Positions 1 through 8,209 of a stretch of DNA of 22,508 nucleotides are shown here, one piece after another (within the stretch, counting starts at the first letter, position 1; every line of letters starts with the position of its first letter). Made by a program: the position numbers and the translations under genes. Under the pieces are notes generated by a model. It saw only the letters and a program-made list of their open reading frames with translations. It was not told where the DNA came from and made no database searches. Origin of the DNA: Actinomycetota bacterium (GTDB lineage Bacteria; Actinomycetota; Actinomycetes; Nanopelagicales; Nanopelagicaceae); contig CANBRH010000015.1 in NCBI GenBank assembly GCA_947371865.1, positions 1 to 22,508 on the forward strand, in the 5' to 3' direction.

Positions 1-979
1 CTCGCTTGACCAAGTTAGCTGCCATGCTTTCTGTGCGCCGATCGAGGTCTGCATTTTTTGCAGCAAAGAATTGATCTTGGCTGGCCTTAAATCTTGCCCA
101 CAACTTTGTATCAGTTGATGGCTTGCCTCGCCCGGATGCCTTCCAAAGATCCATGAGTTCTTTGTAGCGACGAGCCGTTGCCAGCCACTCCTTGGAAGTC
201 GCAAGGAGTTCGGCTTCTTTAACGATTGCTTCTTTCTTCTCAGCGACCTCGGATTGAGTTGCTTCCAGCGATGCAAAATGGGTCCGACGGCGCTTATCAA
301 ATTTATTGCGAGAAGCGGAGAATCGTTTCCAGAAATCGGCATCGGTCTTCTTATCTAGACGTGGCGCGGCTTTCCACTCGTCCAACAAAACTTTAAGTCT
401 TTCGCCAGTTGCTTTCCAGTTTTCGGAAAGAGCCAAGGATTCGGCTTCAGCGACAATCTTTTCCTTAGCTTCGCCGGCTTGCGCGCGTTTGGCTTCTTTG
501 ATCGCGTTCTCGATCTCTTTGCGCTCTTGATAGGCGGCGCGATGATCCTCGATAAGGGATGGAATCTGATCGACCGAGGCGGCCAATGTCGCTAGGTCGC
601 CAACGCCATTGAGGTTTGCAACTTGCTCGCGTAACTTTGAGACAGCTGCGGCAGCATCAGAAGGCACCATCGCTCCGCTTTTGATGCGGGCGGCAAGTAA
701 GGCAACTTCCGAGGCCAACGCCTCGAACTTACGAACAAAATAAGCAAGTGCTTCTTCGGCGCTCTTGCCGGGATAAGAACCGACCGCGCGTTCACCATCT
801 GAAGTTTTCACATAAACAATTCCATCGTCGGCAACACGGCCGAACTGAGAGGGATCTCCAATTAACGCTGAAGCTGCAGAGACTGACGAACTTCCTGGTG
901 TGGCAGAAGCTATATCGGCAGAATGCGCTTGGTCGACTACGTTGGTTAAGCCGGCTACGTCAGTTGGATTGATTTCCAT
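1..979 (-). CDS. DUF349 domain protein, C-terminus cut by the window edge
   Basis: An open frame reads leftward from ATG at 979 and stays open to base 2, giving 326 residues with no stop, so the C-terminus lies outside the window. The start is preceded by a strong Shine-Dalgarno, GAGGAG, 5-6 bases upstream. Residues 1-40 are Ala/Ser-rich and low in complexity. Residues 80-160 look helical. Two DUF349-type helical repeats follow, at about 160-237 and 240-312. Each has the typical W-K pattern (EWKAAPRLDKKTDADFWKRF; LWKASGRGKPSTDTKLWARF) and then a basic F-D/F-F-x-x-[KR] stretch. The family is common in Actinobacteria near relA and hisS, and its biochemical role is not settled; the charged coiled repeats suggest a nucleic-acid or protein-binding scaffold. 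It diverges from the MBL–hisS genes. The family assignment is confident; no function is claimed. Confidence 0.88.
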   Translation of the reverse strand, partial: MEINPTDVAGLTNVVDQAHSADIASATPGSSSVSAASALIGDPSQFGRVADDGIVYVKTSDGERAVGSYPGKSAEEALAYFVRKFEALASEVALLAARIKSGAMVPSDAAAAVSKLREQVANLNGVGDLATLAASVDQIPSLIEDHRAAYQERKEIENAIKEAKRAQAGEAKEKIVAEAESLALSENWKATGERLKVLLDEWKAAPRLDKKTDADFWKRFSASRNKFDKRRRTHFASLEATQSEVAEKKEAIVKEAELLATSKEWLATARRYKELMDLWKASGRGKPSTDTKLWARFKASQDQFFAAKNADLDRRTESMAANLVKR

Positions 980-1011
980 GATTGCTCCTCTTAAGTTGCG
1001 CGTTGCTCACC

Positions 1012-1040
1012 CGAATAGGCGAGTTTCCGTTGTGTGTCCA
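1012..1040 (-). promoter_or_regulatory. Candidate promoter of the DUF349 gene
   Basis: On the minus strand, TGGACA (1040-1035) is separated by 17 bases from TATTCG (1017-1012). The -35 matches TTGACA at five of six positions; the -10 is weak. Transcription would start near 1005, giving a leader of about 26 bases that carries the GAGGAG ribosome binding site. This is pattern matching only. Confidence 0.35.
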
Positions 1041-1106
1041 GCGTGGAAGGGTTGAACGGGGGTTAAAGGTACCCTGAACCCACTAGTACGGGAAAGTTGG
1101 GTATTT

Positions 1107-1802
1107 GTGCTGATCGAAAACGTCGTGGCTCCCTATTTCGCGACCAATTGCTGGATTATTGCTAGAGCGCGGGCAAATGAGTGCCTTATCGTCGATCCAG
1201 GCATAGGCAATACCCCACCCATGCAGGATCTCATCCGGAGCGCCGTAAATCGACATAATCTCAAGCCCGTCGCGGCATTGGTAACGCATGGCCATCTCGA
1301 TCACACCTTCTCGGTGGTCCCCTTGGCAGATCACTATGGGATTCCCGCCCTGATACACCCTTCAGATCGCGTGCTCTTAAAAGATCCGTGGCGAGCGCTC
1401 ACTCCAGGAGGAGAGAGCTCCCACATCATGGCCACCTTTGGAATATCCGAATTCTTTGAGCCCCAGATAGTCACTGAGGTCACGGATGGCCAAACGCTCG
1501 ATATTGCAGGTATCGCTCTTTCTATTCACCATTCGCCAGGCCATACCCGAGGTTCAGTCATGTTTGGGGTTGATGACACCCATTTGATCTCCGGCGATGT
1601 ACTTTTTCAAGGTGCCATCGGGCGCACCGACCTCCCTATGGGTTCGAGTGCGGCCATGATTTCAACTTTGCGAAATAAAGTTCTCACGCAGCCAGATGAG
1701 CTAATTGTGCTTCCTGGACACGGACCTCAAACTACAATTGGCCGCGAGCGTAAAAGTAACCCGTTCTTGCGGGAAAACTTCTTGAACGGAAAGAGATTAT
1801 GA
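1107..1802 (+). CDS. Metallo-beta-lactamase-fold hydrolase (glyoxalase II-like)
   Basis: This 231-residue protein starts at GTG 1107 with the usual family opening (MLIENVVAPYFATNCW); the Shine-Dalgarno is weak (GGGAAAG). The MBL metal site is complete: T-H-G-H-L-D-H (H61, H63, D65, H66), H146 in SPGHTRGS, D164 in ISGDVLF, and H205 in LPGHGPQTTIG. The tail IGRERKSNPFL is typical of actinobacterial hydroxyacylglutathione-hydrolase-like proteins encoded next to hisS. It is a cytoplasmic dinuclear-metal hydrolase that probably acts on a thioester. The true substrate is unknown, because many Actinobacteria lack glutathione and use other thiols. Its stop codon overlaps the hisS start as ATGA, so the two are co-transcribed and probably translationally coupled. 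The family call is firm; the substrate is open. Confidence 0.9.
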   Translation: MLIENVVAPYFATNCWIIARARANECLIVDPGIGNTPPMQDLIRSAVNRHNLKPVAALVTHGHLDHTFSVVPLADHYGIPALIHPSDRVLLKDPWRALTPGGESSHIMATFGISEFFEPQIVTEVTDGQTLDIAGIALSIHHSPGHTRGSVMFGVDDTHLISGDVLFQGAIGRTDLPMGSSAAMISTLRNKVLTQPDELIVLPGHGPQTTIGRERKSNPFLRENFLNGKRL

Positions 1803-3049
1803 AATTTCAAGCCCCGAAAGGCGTCAGTGAGTACTTACCTGGTCGCTCGGTGGCTTTCGACTACGTTCGTCAGACTCTTACTACTGCGGCTGTCTCCGCG
1901 GGTTATCAATTAGCCGAACTGCCAGTTTTTGAAGATACCGAGCTCTTTGCGCGCGGCGTCGGAGAGACCACTGATGTGGTTACCAAGGAGATGTACACCT
2001 TTGAAGATCGCGGTGGTCGATCTATCACCCTTCGCCCGGAAGGTACGGCTGGAGTAATGCGTGCGGTTATCGAGCATGGGCTCGATCGTGGTCAGCTCCC
2101 GGTCAAGCTTTGGTACACAGGCGCTTTTTTCCGGGCCGAACGGCCGCAAGCCGGGCGTTATCGCCAATTTTACCAATTAGGCATTGAAGCGATTGGTCTC
2201 AACGATCCTGAGATTGACGCAGAAGTTATAGCGGTCGCAGATCGCGGTTTGAAAGCATTGGGATTGAAAGATTATCGATTGGAAATAACTTCCCTCGGCG
2301 ACGCTGCCTCACGTGCGGCTCATCGCGTCGATCTCGATGCTTTCATCGCAAAAATGAATATGGATGAGGCAACGCGCACCAAAGCGGCAATAAACCCCTT
2401 GCGCTTATTTGACGACAAACGTGAAGAGATCAAGATTCAAATGTCGAAGGCTCCATTACTCATTGATTATCTTTCCGCAGAAAGTCGCACTCATTTTGAT
2501 CGAGTTTGTGCTCTTCTGGATTCGTACGGAATCGAGTATCGACTCAACACATCTCTGGTTCGAGGTCTCGACTATTACACGGGTACAACCTTTGAATTTG
2601 TTCATGAAAAGTTAGGTGCTCAATCGGCAATTGGTGGAGGTGGGCGTTACGACGGGTTGATGCGCCAGCTCGGCGGGGCTGACCTTTCTGGTATTGGTTT
2701 CGGTATGGGGTTGGATCGCATCTTGCTCGCTTGCGAAGCCGAAGAACTTGAACTTCTGGACTCCGATGGCCTAGACCTCTTTGTCATCGCATTAGGCACC
2801 GAATCTAAATTCGTTGCATCTGGACTCGTTAACAGTTTGCGCAGTGAAGGATTTAATATCGATATGTCTTATGGCGATCGTGCCCTAAAGGGTGCGATGA
2901 AGGCAGCCGACAAGAGTGGTGCCAGATTCTCACTTGTCATTGGCGAAGATGAAGTCGCCAGCGGCCAAATTTCTATTAAAGAGATGGAAACGGGGGAGAG
3001 CCAGACGTTAGCAATAACAGCTATCGCAGACTTTCTCGACTCTTTTTAA
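1799..3049 (+). CDS. hisS: Histidyl-tRNA synthetase
   Basis: This class II aminoacyl-tRNA synthetase charges tRNA-His with histidine in the cytoplasm. It has 416 residues, the usual bacterial length. Motif 1/2 regions are visible: TLRPEGTAGVMRA (78-89) and FRAERPQAGRYRQFYQ (111-126), which hold the ATP-contacting arginines. The histidine-specific loop is LVRGLDYYTGTTFEF (253-267), followed by GGGGRYDGL (279-287) and motif 3 GFGMGLDR (300-307). The C-terminal anticodon-binding domain runs from about residue 325 to the end. The ATG overlaps the preceding stop by four bases (ATGA). No tRNA-sensing leader such as a T-box is visible. A 45-bp gap separates it from aspS, and the pair lies in the same order as in other Actinobacteria. 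Confidence 0.97.
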   Translation: MKFQAPKGVSEYLPGRSVAFDYVRQTLTTAAVSAGYQLAELPVFEDTELFARGVGETTDVVTKEMYTFEDRGGRSITLRPEGTAGVMRAVIEHGLDRGQLPVKLWYTGAFFRAERPQAGRYRQFYQLGIEAIGLNDPEIDAEVIAVADRGLKALGLKDYRLEITSLGDAASRAAHRVDLDAFIAKMNMDEATRTKAAINPLRLFDDKREEIKIQMSKAPLLIDYLSAESRTHFDRVCALLDSYGIEYRLNTSLVRGLDYYTGTTFEFVHEKLGAQSAIGGGGRYDGLMRQLGGADLSGIGFGMGLDRILLACEAEELELLDSDGLDLFVIALGTESKFVASGLVNSLRSEGFNIDMSYGDRALKGAMKAADKSGARFSLVIGEDEVASGQISIKEMETGESQTLAITAIADFLDSF

Positions 3050-3094
3050 GCATGAACGCTCAACTAACCGAAGAAAAGGCAGTGAAATAGGACG

Positions 3095-4849
3095 ATGTTA
3101 AGAACACATTCTGCGGGAGCCCTACGCAAGAGCGATGCGGGTACACAGGTCACCTTGGCTGGATGGGTTGCGCGCAGACGCGATCACGGCGGAGTGGCAT
3201 TTATTGATCTGCGTGATGCAACCGGCGCAGTTCAGGTCGTCATTCACGATGAGAATTTGGCTGGTTCCTTGCGCGCCGAGTATTGCATTCTGATGACTGG
3301 CGTCGTGTCCGCGCGCCCTTCAGGAAATGAAAATTTAGCGATCCCCACAGGTGAAATTGAAATCGTCTGCGAAAGCCTGGAAGTTCTCAGCGAAGCTGCC
3401 CCGCTGCCTTTTCCTGTAGATAGTGGCGATCTCTCCACTATCAGCGAAGAAGTCCGTTTGAAGTATCGCTATCTTGATTTGCGTCGTGAAGGACCAGCCA
3501 AGAACTTACGTCTGCGCTCCAAAGTTACTTCCGCGATTCGTTCGGTGATGGATGCCGAGGATTTTCTAGAAATTGAAACTCCTTACCTCACCCGTTCAAC
3601 CCCAGAAGGGGCTAGAGATTTCTTAGTGCCCGTTCGTCTCCAACCAGGCAGTTGGTACGCGTTGCCGCAATCCCCCCAACTCTTTAAGCAGTTATTGATG
3701 GTGGCCGGCATGGAGCGTTACTACCAGATCGCGCGTTGCTTCCGAGATGAAGATTTCCGAGCAGATCGGCAACCCGAATTCACCCAACTTGATATTGAGA
3801 TGTCCTTCATAGATCAAGCAGATATCTTGGCAGTCGCCGAAAAGATTCTTTCAGAAGTTTTCCAAAAAGTAGTCGGCTACAACATCCCTTTGCCAATTCC
3901 GCACATGACTTACCACGAGGCGATGCGTCGATTCGGTTCAGATAAACCGGATCTACGTTTTGGGTTAGAGCTCACCGATGCCACAACTTTTTTTGCTGAT
4001 ACCTCTTTCCGAGTTTTCCAAGCCGAGTATGTAGGTGCGGTCGTTATGCCTGGTGGCGCAAGTTCAGCACGGCGCGACCTCGATGCCTGGCAGGAGTGGG
4101 CGAAAGCGCGTGGAGCCAAAGGTTTGGCCTATATTCTTATTGCCGCTGATGGCGCTCTTGGTGGTCCCGTTGCTAAGAACTTAAGCGAATTTGAATCGGC
4201 AGGAATAGCCGAACTCGTAGGTGCCAAACCAGGGGACGCCATTTTCTTCGCCGCTGGAAATCGCAGCGATTCACTTAACCTTTTAGGTGCAGTTCGATTG
4301 GAAATCGGTCGCCGGTTAAATCTCATCGATCAGAGCGCCTGGGCCTTTCTCTGGGTAGTCGACGCTCCGATGTTCGAACTTGTGGACAACACCAACCCTG
4401 ATAGTGGCTGGACTGCCGTGCATCACCCCTTCACGGGACCAAAGCCGGAGTTCGCAAGGACCTTCGATTCTGACCCTGGATCTGCTCTGGCTTATGCATA
4501 TGACATTGTGCTGAATGGCAGTGAAATTGGCGGTGGATCAATCCGTATTCACCAACGCGAAATGCAAAAGCGCGTCTTTGACGTTATTGGCCTTAGCCCA
4601 GCTGAAGCGGAATCCAAATTTGGATTCTTACTTGAAGCCTTTAACTTTGGACCACCTCCACACGGTGGAATTGCCCTGGGTTTAGATCGACTCTGCGCGT
4701 TATTAGCGGGGGCCGAGTCCATCCGAGAAGTCATTGCCTTTCCAAAGACGGCTAGTGGGGGAGACCCACTTACGGGCGCACCCACCCCCATCACTGCACC
4801 CCAGCGGCGTGAGGCAGGCGTGGATTTCAAGCCTGAAAAACCGCTTTAA
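3095..4849 (+). CDS. aspS: Aspartyl-tRNA synthetase, probably non-discriminating (Asp/Asn)
   Basis: The 584-residue protein has the bacterial AspRS layout. An N-terminal OB-fold anticodon domain (about 15-105) contains GWVARRRDHGG. The class II core has motif 2 FRDEDFRADRQPEFTQLD, and the bacterial GAD insertion covers roughly 280-400. Motif 3 is GGIALGLDRLCALL near the end. The anticodon-domain loop has His31-Gly32. In the bacterial AspRS family, histidine here marks enzymes that also charge tRNA-Asn, whereas the discriminating E. coli enzyme has Leu. I therefore infer that this enzyme makes Asp-tRNA-Asn for conversion by GatCAB, which is not in the window. The ATG at 3095 gives the canonical N-terminus; the Shine-Dalgarno is poor (TAGGA only two bases from the start). 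Identity is certain; tRNA specificity is inferred. Confidence 0.96.
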   Translation: MLRTHSAGALRKSDAGTQVTLAGWVARRRDHGGVAFIDLRDATGAVQVVIHDENLAGSLRAEYCILMTGVVSARPSGNENLAIPTGEIEIVCESLEVLSEAAPLPFPVDSGDLSTISEEVRLKYRYLDLRREGPAKNLRLRSKVTSAIRSVMDAEDFLEIETPYLTRSTPEGARDFLVPVRLQPGSWYALPQSPQLFKQLLMVAGMERYYQIARCFRDEDFRADRQPEFTQLDIEMSFIDQADILAVAEKILSEVFQKVVGYNIPLPIPHMTYHEAMRRFGSDKPDLRFGLELTDATTFFADTSFRVFQAEYVGAVVMPGGASSARRDLDAWQEWAKARGAKGLAYILIAADGALGGPVAKNLSEFESAGIAELVGAKPGDAIFFAAGNRSDSLNLLGAVRLEIGRRLNLIDQSAWAFLWVVDAPMFELVDNTNPDSGWTAVHHPFTGPKPEFARTFDSDPGSALAYAYDIVLNGSEIGGGSIRIHQREMQKRVFDVIGLSPAEAESKFGFLLEAFNFGPPPHGGIALGLDRLCALLAGAESIREVIAFPKTASGGDPLTGAPTPITAPQRREAGVDFKPEKPL

Positions 4850-4868
4850 ATAGGGCAGAATCGCGAGC

Positions 4869-5528
4869 GTGAAATTCGCCAAGCCTCTTCTGTATGTACT
4901 TGCTGGGATAGCTTCTGCAACGTTGCTCACGAGTTGTGGCACGCCTAGCCAAAAGTATGCCGCGGACAAAAAAGAGGGTGTGTATTTTACCGTGCCATAT
5001 ACATGGCATTTGATTTCAGGCACATCGATTGGCGAGCGAGAGCGTCAGTCCACCGCAACCGGCGCGGCCGATCGCGCGGCATCTGTGCTGTGGCAAGAAG
5101 CTTTCACCCCCAGTTCGCACTACGGTGCTGAAGAAGTACTTAATTTGGCAGCGCCCACGAGTCCCCTTGTCTACGTGCGGGTTCGTTCCTTACTTCCGGA
5201 TGAGGTGGGAGTCGTTTCCTACAATTCACTTCGAAATATCATCGTGCCCATCACGACGTGGGCATCTGGCACGGATTCCACCGCACCGCTTTTAGATGTT
5301 CTTGATGATCGTGAAGTAGTACAAAAGATTGCTCGCGGAGTTCGCACCACCTACAGTTTTACCGAAAAGGGAAAATCAGCGCAAACCATTAATCAAACGG
5401 CGCTCGTTTCAGATGATCGCTCGACTATCTATGTGTTAATTGTTCGCTGCACCACTGCCTGCTATAACAAAAATTTGACCATTCTTAACAAGATCGCCGA
5501 CTCCTTCACCGTGAGAGGTACCCGATGA
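4869..5528 (+). CDS. Predicted lipoprotein, function unknown
   Basis: This 219-residue protein starts at GTG 4869. A type II signal peptide is clear: a basic start (MKFAKP), a hydrophobic stretch at about 7-20, and the lipobox L-T-S-C with the lipidated cysteine at 23. The mature part is mixed alpha/beta. It has a FTVPYTWHL segment near its start and a closing ILNKIADSFTVRG. That closing motif resembles PsbP/Mog1-like extracytoplasmic domains, but the resemblance is weak and I do not assign the family. Two cysteines lie close together near the C-terminus (RCTTACYN). The TGA stop overlaps the ATG of the FtsH-like protease gene as ATGA, so the two are very probably made together. That suggests a partner, substrate-delivery or regulatory role on the outer face of the membrane; this is inference only. 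Confidence 0.82.
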   Translation: MKFAKPLLYVLAGIASATLLTSCGTPSQKYAADKKEGVYFTVPYTWHLISGTSIGERERQSTATGAADRAASVLWQEAFTPSSHYGAEEVLNLAAPTSPLVYVRVRSLLPDEVGVVSYNSLRNIIVPITTWASGTDSTAPLLDVLDDREVVQKIARGVRTTYSFTEKGKSAQTINQTALVSDDRSTIYVLIVRCTTACYNKNLTILNKIADSFTVRGTR

Positions 5529-7795
5529 CCGAATCAAGTCGTCCGAGAGACACTGATCGAAAGACCCGCATTCATCTTTCCTTTTACGATCGAGTTAAGT
5601 TTCTCATTTTCTTCACCATTGTCTTCGTAGTGCTTATGTGGGCAGAGATGGCGGATAACCCGCTACTCAATATCCATGATGCAGTCATCGATGGATTCCA
5701 CAAGCGCTGGTGGCTCTTTGCGCTCTTCGGTTTAGAAGTCTTACGTCAACTTCATTTCTTGGCTGCCGAGATTGCTGCTCCGTACCATGGGATTTGGCAG
5801 AAGTATTTTGCAACCGTAGATAACGTGATCCACAGATTCAGCGACTGGAATCGCTACCGGCTTTCCCGAGTAGTCAAGATCATTCTTAACATAGCCCTTT
5901 TGGCAATTGTGCTCGGTGCTATTTATAAGGAGACTCCTATTCGTGCTCTCTTCTTGGCACCGAAAGCACTGTGGAGTGCGCTGCCCATGTTGGCACAACT
6001 TCTTTTTGGTGTTTTCTTTGTCATCATTCAATTCGCAGCCATGTTTTGGTTCCTCAGTCGAGGCGGAATTGATACCTATTTCCCCGACGACATCCGGACA
6101 AGGTTCTCCGATGTGTGGGGCCAAGATCATGTACTTAATCGCATTCGCGAAAACTTGTTATTCCTGGAGTCACCGGAAGATATAGAGAAGCACGGCGGAT
6201 ACGTACCTGGTGGAATTCTCTTATGGGGACCTCCCGGCACGGGAAAGACGCTCATGGCCGAATCAATGGCTGGTGAAACCGGTAAGCCATTCGTATTCGT
6301 CGATCCGGGCGCATTTAATAATATGTTTTTCGGAGTTGGCGTTCTCAAAGTCAAAGGTCTTTTTAGAAAACTTCGGAAATTAGCCTTGAGATATGGTGGC
6401 GTTGTCGTTTTTTTTGATGAAGCTGACGCACTGGGCAATCGAGGTATTTTCACCACCGCAGGCCGATTTAGTAGCGAAAGCTCGATCTTTAGTACCCCTT
6501 GCCACGGTGGCAACTATCTCTCCGAACCAGCATCCGCTTTGGTAACCCAAGCACACCTCAAACACGATGCCTTTGTAGCGGGAACAGCGATGGGTGGCGG
6601 CGGAGCAGGAATGGGAACGCTGCAGGCGTTGTTGACCGAATTATCTGGGTTGAAAAAACCTCGCGGTTTCTTCAATCGAATTGTTCGACGCACTTTGGGA
6701 ATGAGACCCAAGAACCCGCCGAAGTATCGAATTTTAGTGGTTATGGCTACGAATATGCCCGAGGCGCTAGATGAAGCGCTTTTGCGTCCGGGTCGAATCG
6801 ATCGTATGTATCGCGTGGGATATCCCAGCAAGGCTGGACGCGTGCGAACGTATGAAGGTTACCTCGCTAAAGTTTCGCACTCTTTGACGAATGAAGAGAT
6901 CGATAAGTTGGCGACAATCACGCCGTATGCAACTGGTGCCACCATCAAAGACACGATTAATGAAGCCTTGATTATGGCAATCCGTCATGGACGCGATTCC
7001 ATTTCTTGGGCAGATATCATTCGGGCAAAACAGTTTAAAGAGCTTGGACCAGCAGAAGATGTTGAATACATTGAGCGAGAGCGTCACGCCGTCGCAGTTC
7101 ATGAGGCTTGCCATGGAGTCATGGCCTATTTGGTGCGTCAACATATGTCTATTGATTTAGCTACCATTGAAAAAGGATCTGATTACCTAGGAATGGTGGC
7201 CAGCATTCCGCCTGATGACCAGTTCACGAGGTGGCGTACTGAATACGAAGCCGACATCTTGGTCTCGCTGGCCAGCCTGGCGGGAGAACGACTCTTCTTC
7301 GACGGCGACAATTCCTCGGGCGTTTCTGGCGACTTAGAAAGTGCAACAACTATCGCCAGCTTCATGGAAGGTCACTGGGGAATGGGATCTACCGTTTCAT
7401 CTCATGCATCCAATCGCAGATTTGAAGTTGGGGCTCCGGGTGGCGGAGGAAAGCCAAAAGATGACGGCGTGAAGGAGTTACGTCGAGCCTTGTCTGATCG
7501 GATCGAAGATAACCTCTCAACTTTGCTCGACAAAGCGGAAGAAATCCTGGTCGCCAATAGGGGCAAGGTGCTCTCTCTAGCGCATGCACTGGAGACCCAT
7601 AAAACCCTATCCGGTGAAGATGTTATTGCCGTGATGGAAGGGGGAGTTGGTCCCCTCGTTGATGGCCACCCTTACTCCAAGAGTGAAAATGTGGATCTCA
7701 TCGAGCGTTATCACGAAGCAGCACTACGAGCCCACAAGGCGCACGAGAAGCCTGACATGTCTATACCGCTTTTTGGTGCCTCGAGAACGGATTGA
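5525..7795 (+). CDS. Membrane-bound FtsH-like AAA+/M41 metalloprotease, divergent
   Basis: In 756 residues this protein combines an unusual membrane region with FtsH-type domains. Four hydrophobic segments are predicted (about 24-42, 62-82, 117-135, 150-178), where FtsH has two around a periplasmic domain. The AAA+ module has Walker A GPPGTGKT (235-242), a pore loop MFFGVG (267-272), Walker B VVVFFDEAD (293-301) and a second region of homology with MATN and LLRPGRIDR (arginines 421/424). Compared with FtsH, residues about 306-362 carry an insertion of roughly 40 residues (Gly/Ser-rich, with a CHGG at 326-329). A second one of about 20 residues lies before ILVVMATN. The M41 zinc site is intact as H-E-A-C-H (526-530, where FtsH has HEAGH) with D603 in SGDLESAT as third ligand. 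It should therefore be an active ATP-dependent membrane protease. A canonical FtsH is expected elsewhere in the genome. Confidence 0.88.
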   Translation: MTESSRPRDTDRKTRIHLSFYDRVKFLIFFTIVFVVLMWAEMADNPLLNIHDAVIDGFHKRWWLFALFGLEVLRQLHFLAAEIAAPYHGIWQKYFATVDNVIHRFSDWNRYRLSRVVKIILNIALLAIVLGAIYKETPIRALFLAPKALWSALPMLAQLLFGVFFVIIQFAAMFWFLSRGGIDTYFPDDIRTRFSDVWGQDHVLNRIRENLLFLESPEDIEKHGGYVPGGILLWGPPGTGKTLMAESMAGETGKPFVFVDPGAFNNMFFGVGVLKVKGLFRKLRKLALRYGGVVVFFDEADALGNRGIFTTAGRFSSESSIFSTPCHGGNYLSEPASALVTQAHLKHDAFVAGTAMGGGGAGMGTLQALLTELSGLKKPRGFFNRIVRRTLGMRPKNPPKYRILVVMATNMPEALDEALLRPGRIDRMYRVGYPSKAGRVRTYEGYLAKVSHSLTNEEIDKLATITPYATGATIKDTINEALIMAIRHGRDSISWADIIRAKQFKELGPAEDVEYIERERHAVAVHEACHGVMAYLVRQHMSIDLATIEKGSDYLGMVASIPPDDQFTRWRTEYEADILVSLASLAGERLFFDGDNSSGVSGDLESATTIASFMEGHWGMGSTVSSHASNRRFEVGAPGGGGKPKDDGVKELRRALSDRIEDNLSTLLDKAEEILVANRGKVLSLAHALETHKTLSGEDVIAVMEGGVGPLVDGHPYSKSENVDLIERYHEAALRAHKAHEKPDMSIPLFGASRTD

Positions 7796-7802
7796 TTTCA
7801 GG

Positions 7803-7808
7803 TAGGCT
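7803..7808 (+). promoter_or_regulatory. Candidate leaderless promoter (-10) of the DUF948 gene
   Basis: TAGGCT fits the actinobacterial -10 pattern TANNNT and ends six bases before the ATG at 7815. Transcription would then begin at, or within a base of, the start codon. No Shine-Dalgarno precedes the ATG, which agrees with a leaderless mRNA, a common arrangement in Actinobacteria. No good -35 is seen at 16-19 bases spacing. Confidence 0.45.
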
Positions 7809-7814
7809 GTAACT

Positions 7815-8204
7815 ATGGGTCCTGGAGGAATTGCAACCATCATCGCTGCCTCGTCTTTGGCGATAATCGCAGTGGCGATTGCATATGCCGTAGTGCGACT
7901 GGGACGTCTAGTCGATGAGGCCAAAGCCAGCCTCAAGGCCATCACCGACGAAACCACTCCGTTGCTGGAGGAAGTCACCACTACAGTCACGCTGGTCAAT
8001 GGCCCCCTACACAGCATCAATCGCATTTCTAAGTCAGCCGAAGATCTGACCGAAAAGATCACCGCTGCTACTGGCTCGTTTATGGACAAGAACAACATGG
8101 CTATGAAGGCCGCAGGCATGCTCCTCGGTGCCGCGCAAATGAAGAAGAATGCGAGCAAGCCCAAAAAGGGCACTAAGCGTCGCTCTTCAGAGGAGTCCGA
8201 GTAA
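7815..8204 (+). CDS. DUF948 single-pass membrane protein
   Basis: A small protein of 129 residues. Residues about 6-28 form one strongly hydrophobic helix. A long heptad-like amphipathic region follows (LVDEAKASLKAITDETTPLL and onward to about 90), and the tail is very basic (KKNASKPKKGTKRR) and ends acidic. This is the DUF948 pattern: an N-terminal membrane anchor plus a coiled coil facing the cytoplasm. The family has no established function. In Actinobacteria it often sits just upstream of alaS, as here, where the gap to the alaS start is five bases. It probably has its own start of transcription (TAGGCT six bases before the ATG) and also drives alaS. Confidence 0.85.
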   Translation: MGPGGIATIIAASSLAIIAVAIAYAVVRLGRLVDEAKASLKAITDETTPLLEEVTTTVTLVNGPLHSINRISKSAEDLTEKITAATGSFMDKNNMAMKAAGMLLGAAQMKKNASKPKKGTKRRSSEESE

Positions 8205-8209
8205 CAAAA

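Noticed and set aside
1083..1358. Minus-strand ORF opposite the MBL hydrolase gene, and similar antisense frames elsewhere (e.g. 4703-5023, 9722-10081, 15083-15481)
   Set aside because: They lie opposite well-identified genes, have no recognisable motifs or start signals, and look like by-products of codon bias.
3052..3090. A 12-codon ORF (ATG…TAG) in the gap between hisS and aspS, as a leader peptide
   Set aside because: No Shine-Dalgarno, no run of His, Asp or other regulatory codons, and no alternative hairpins near the aspS start; probably chance.
7098..7115. HEACH instead of HEAGH as a sign of a dead protease
   Set aside because: Only the variable fourth position differs; both histidines, the glutamate and the distal aspartate D603 are kept, so the zinc site should work.
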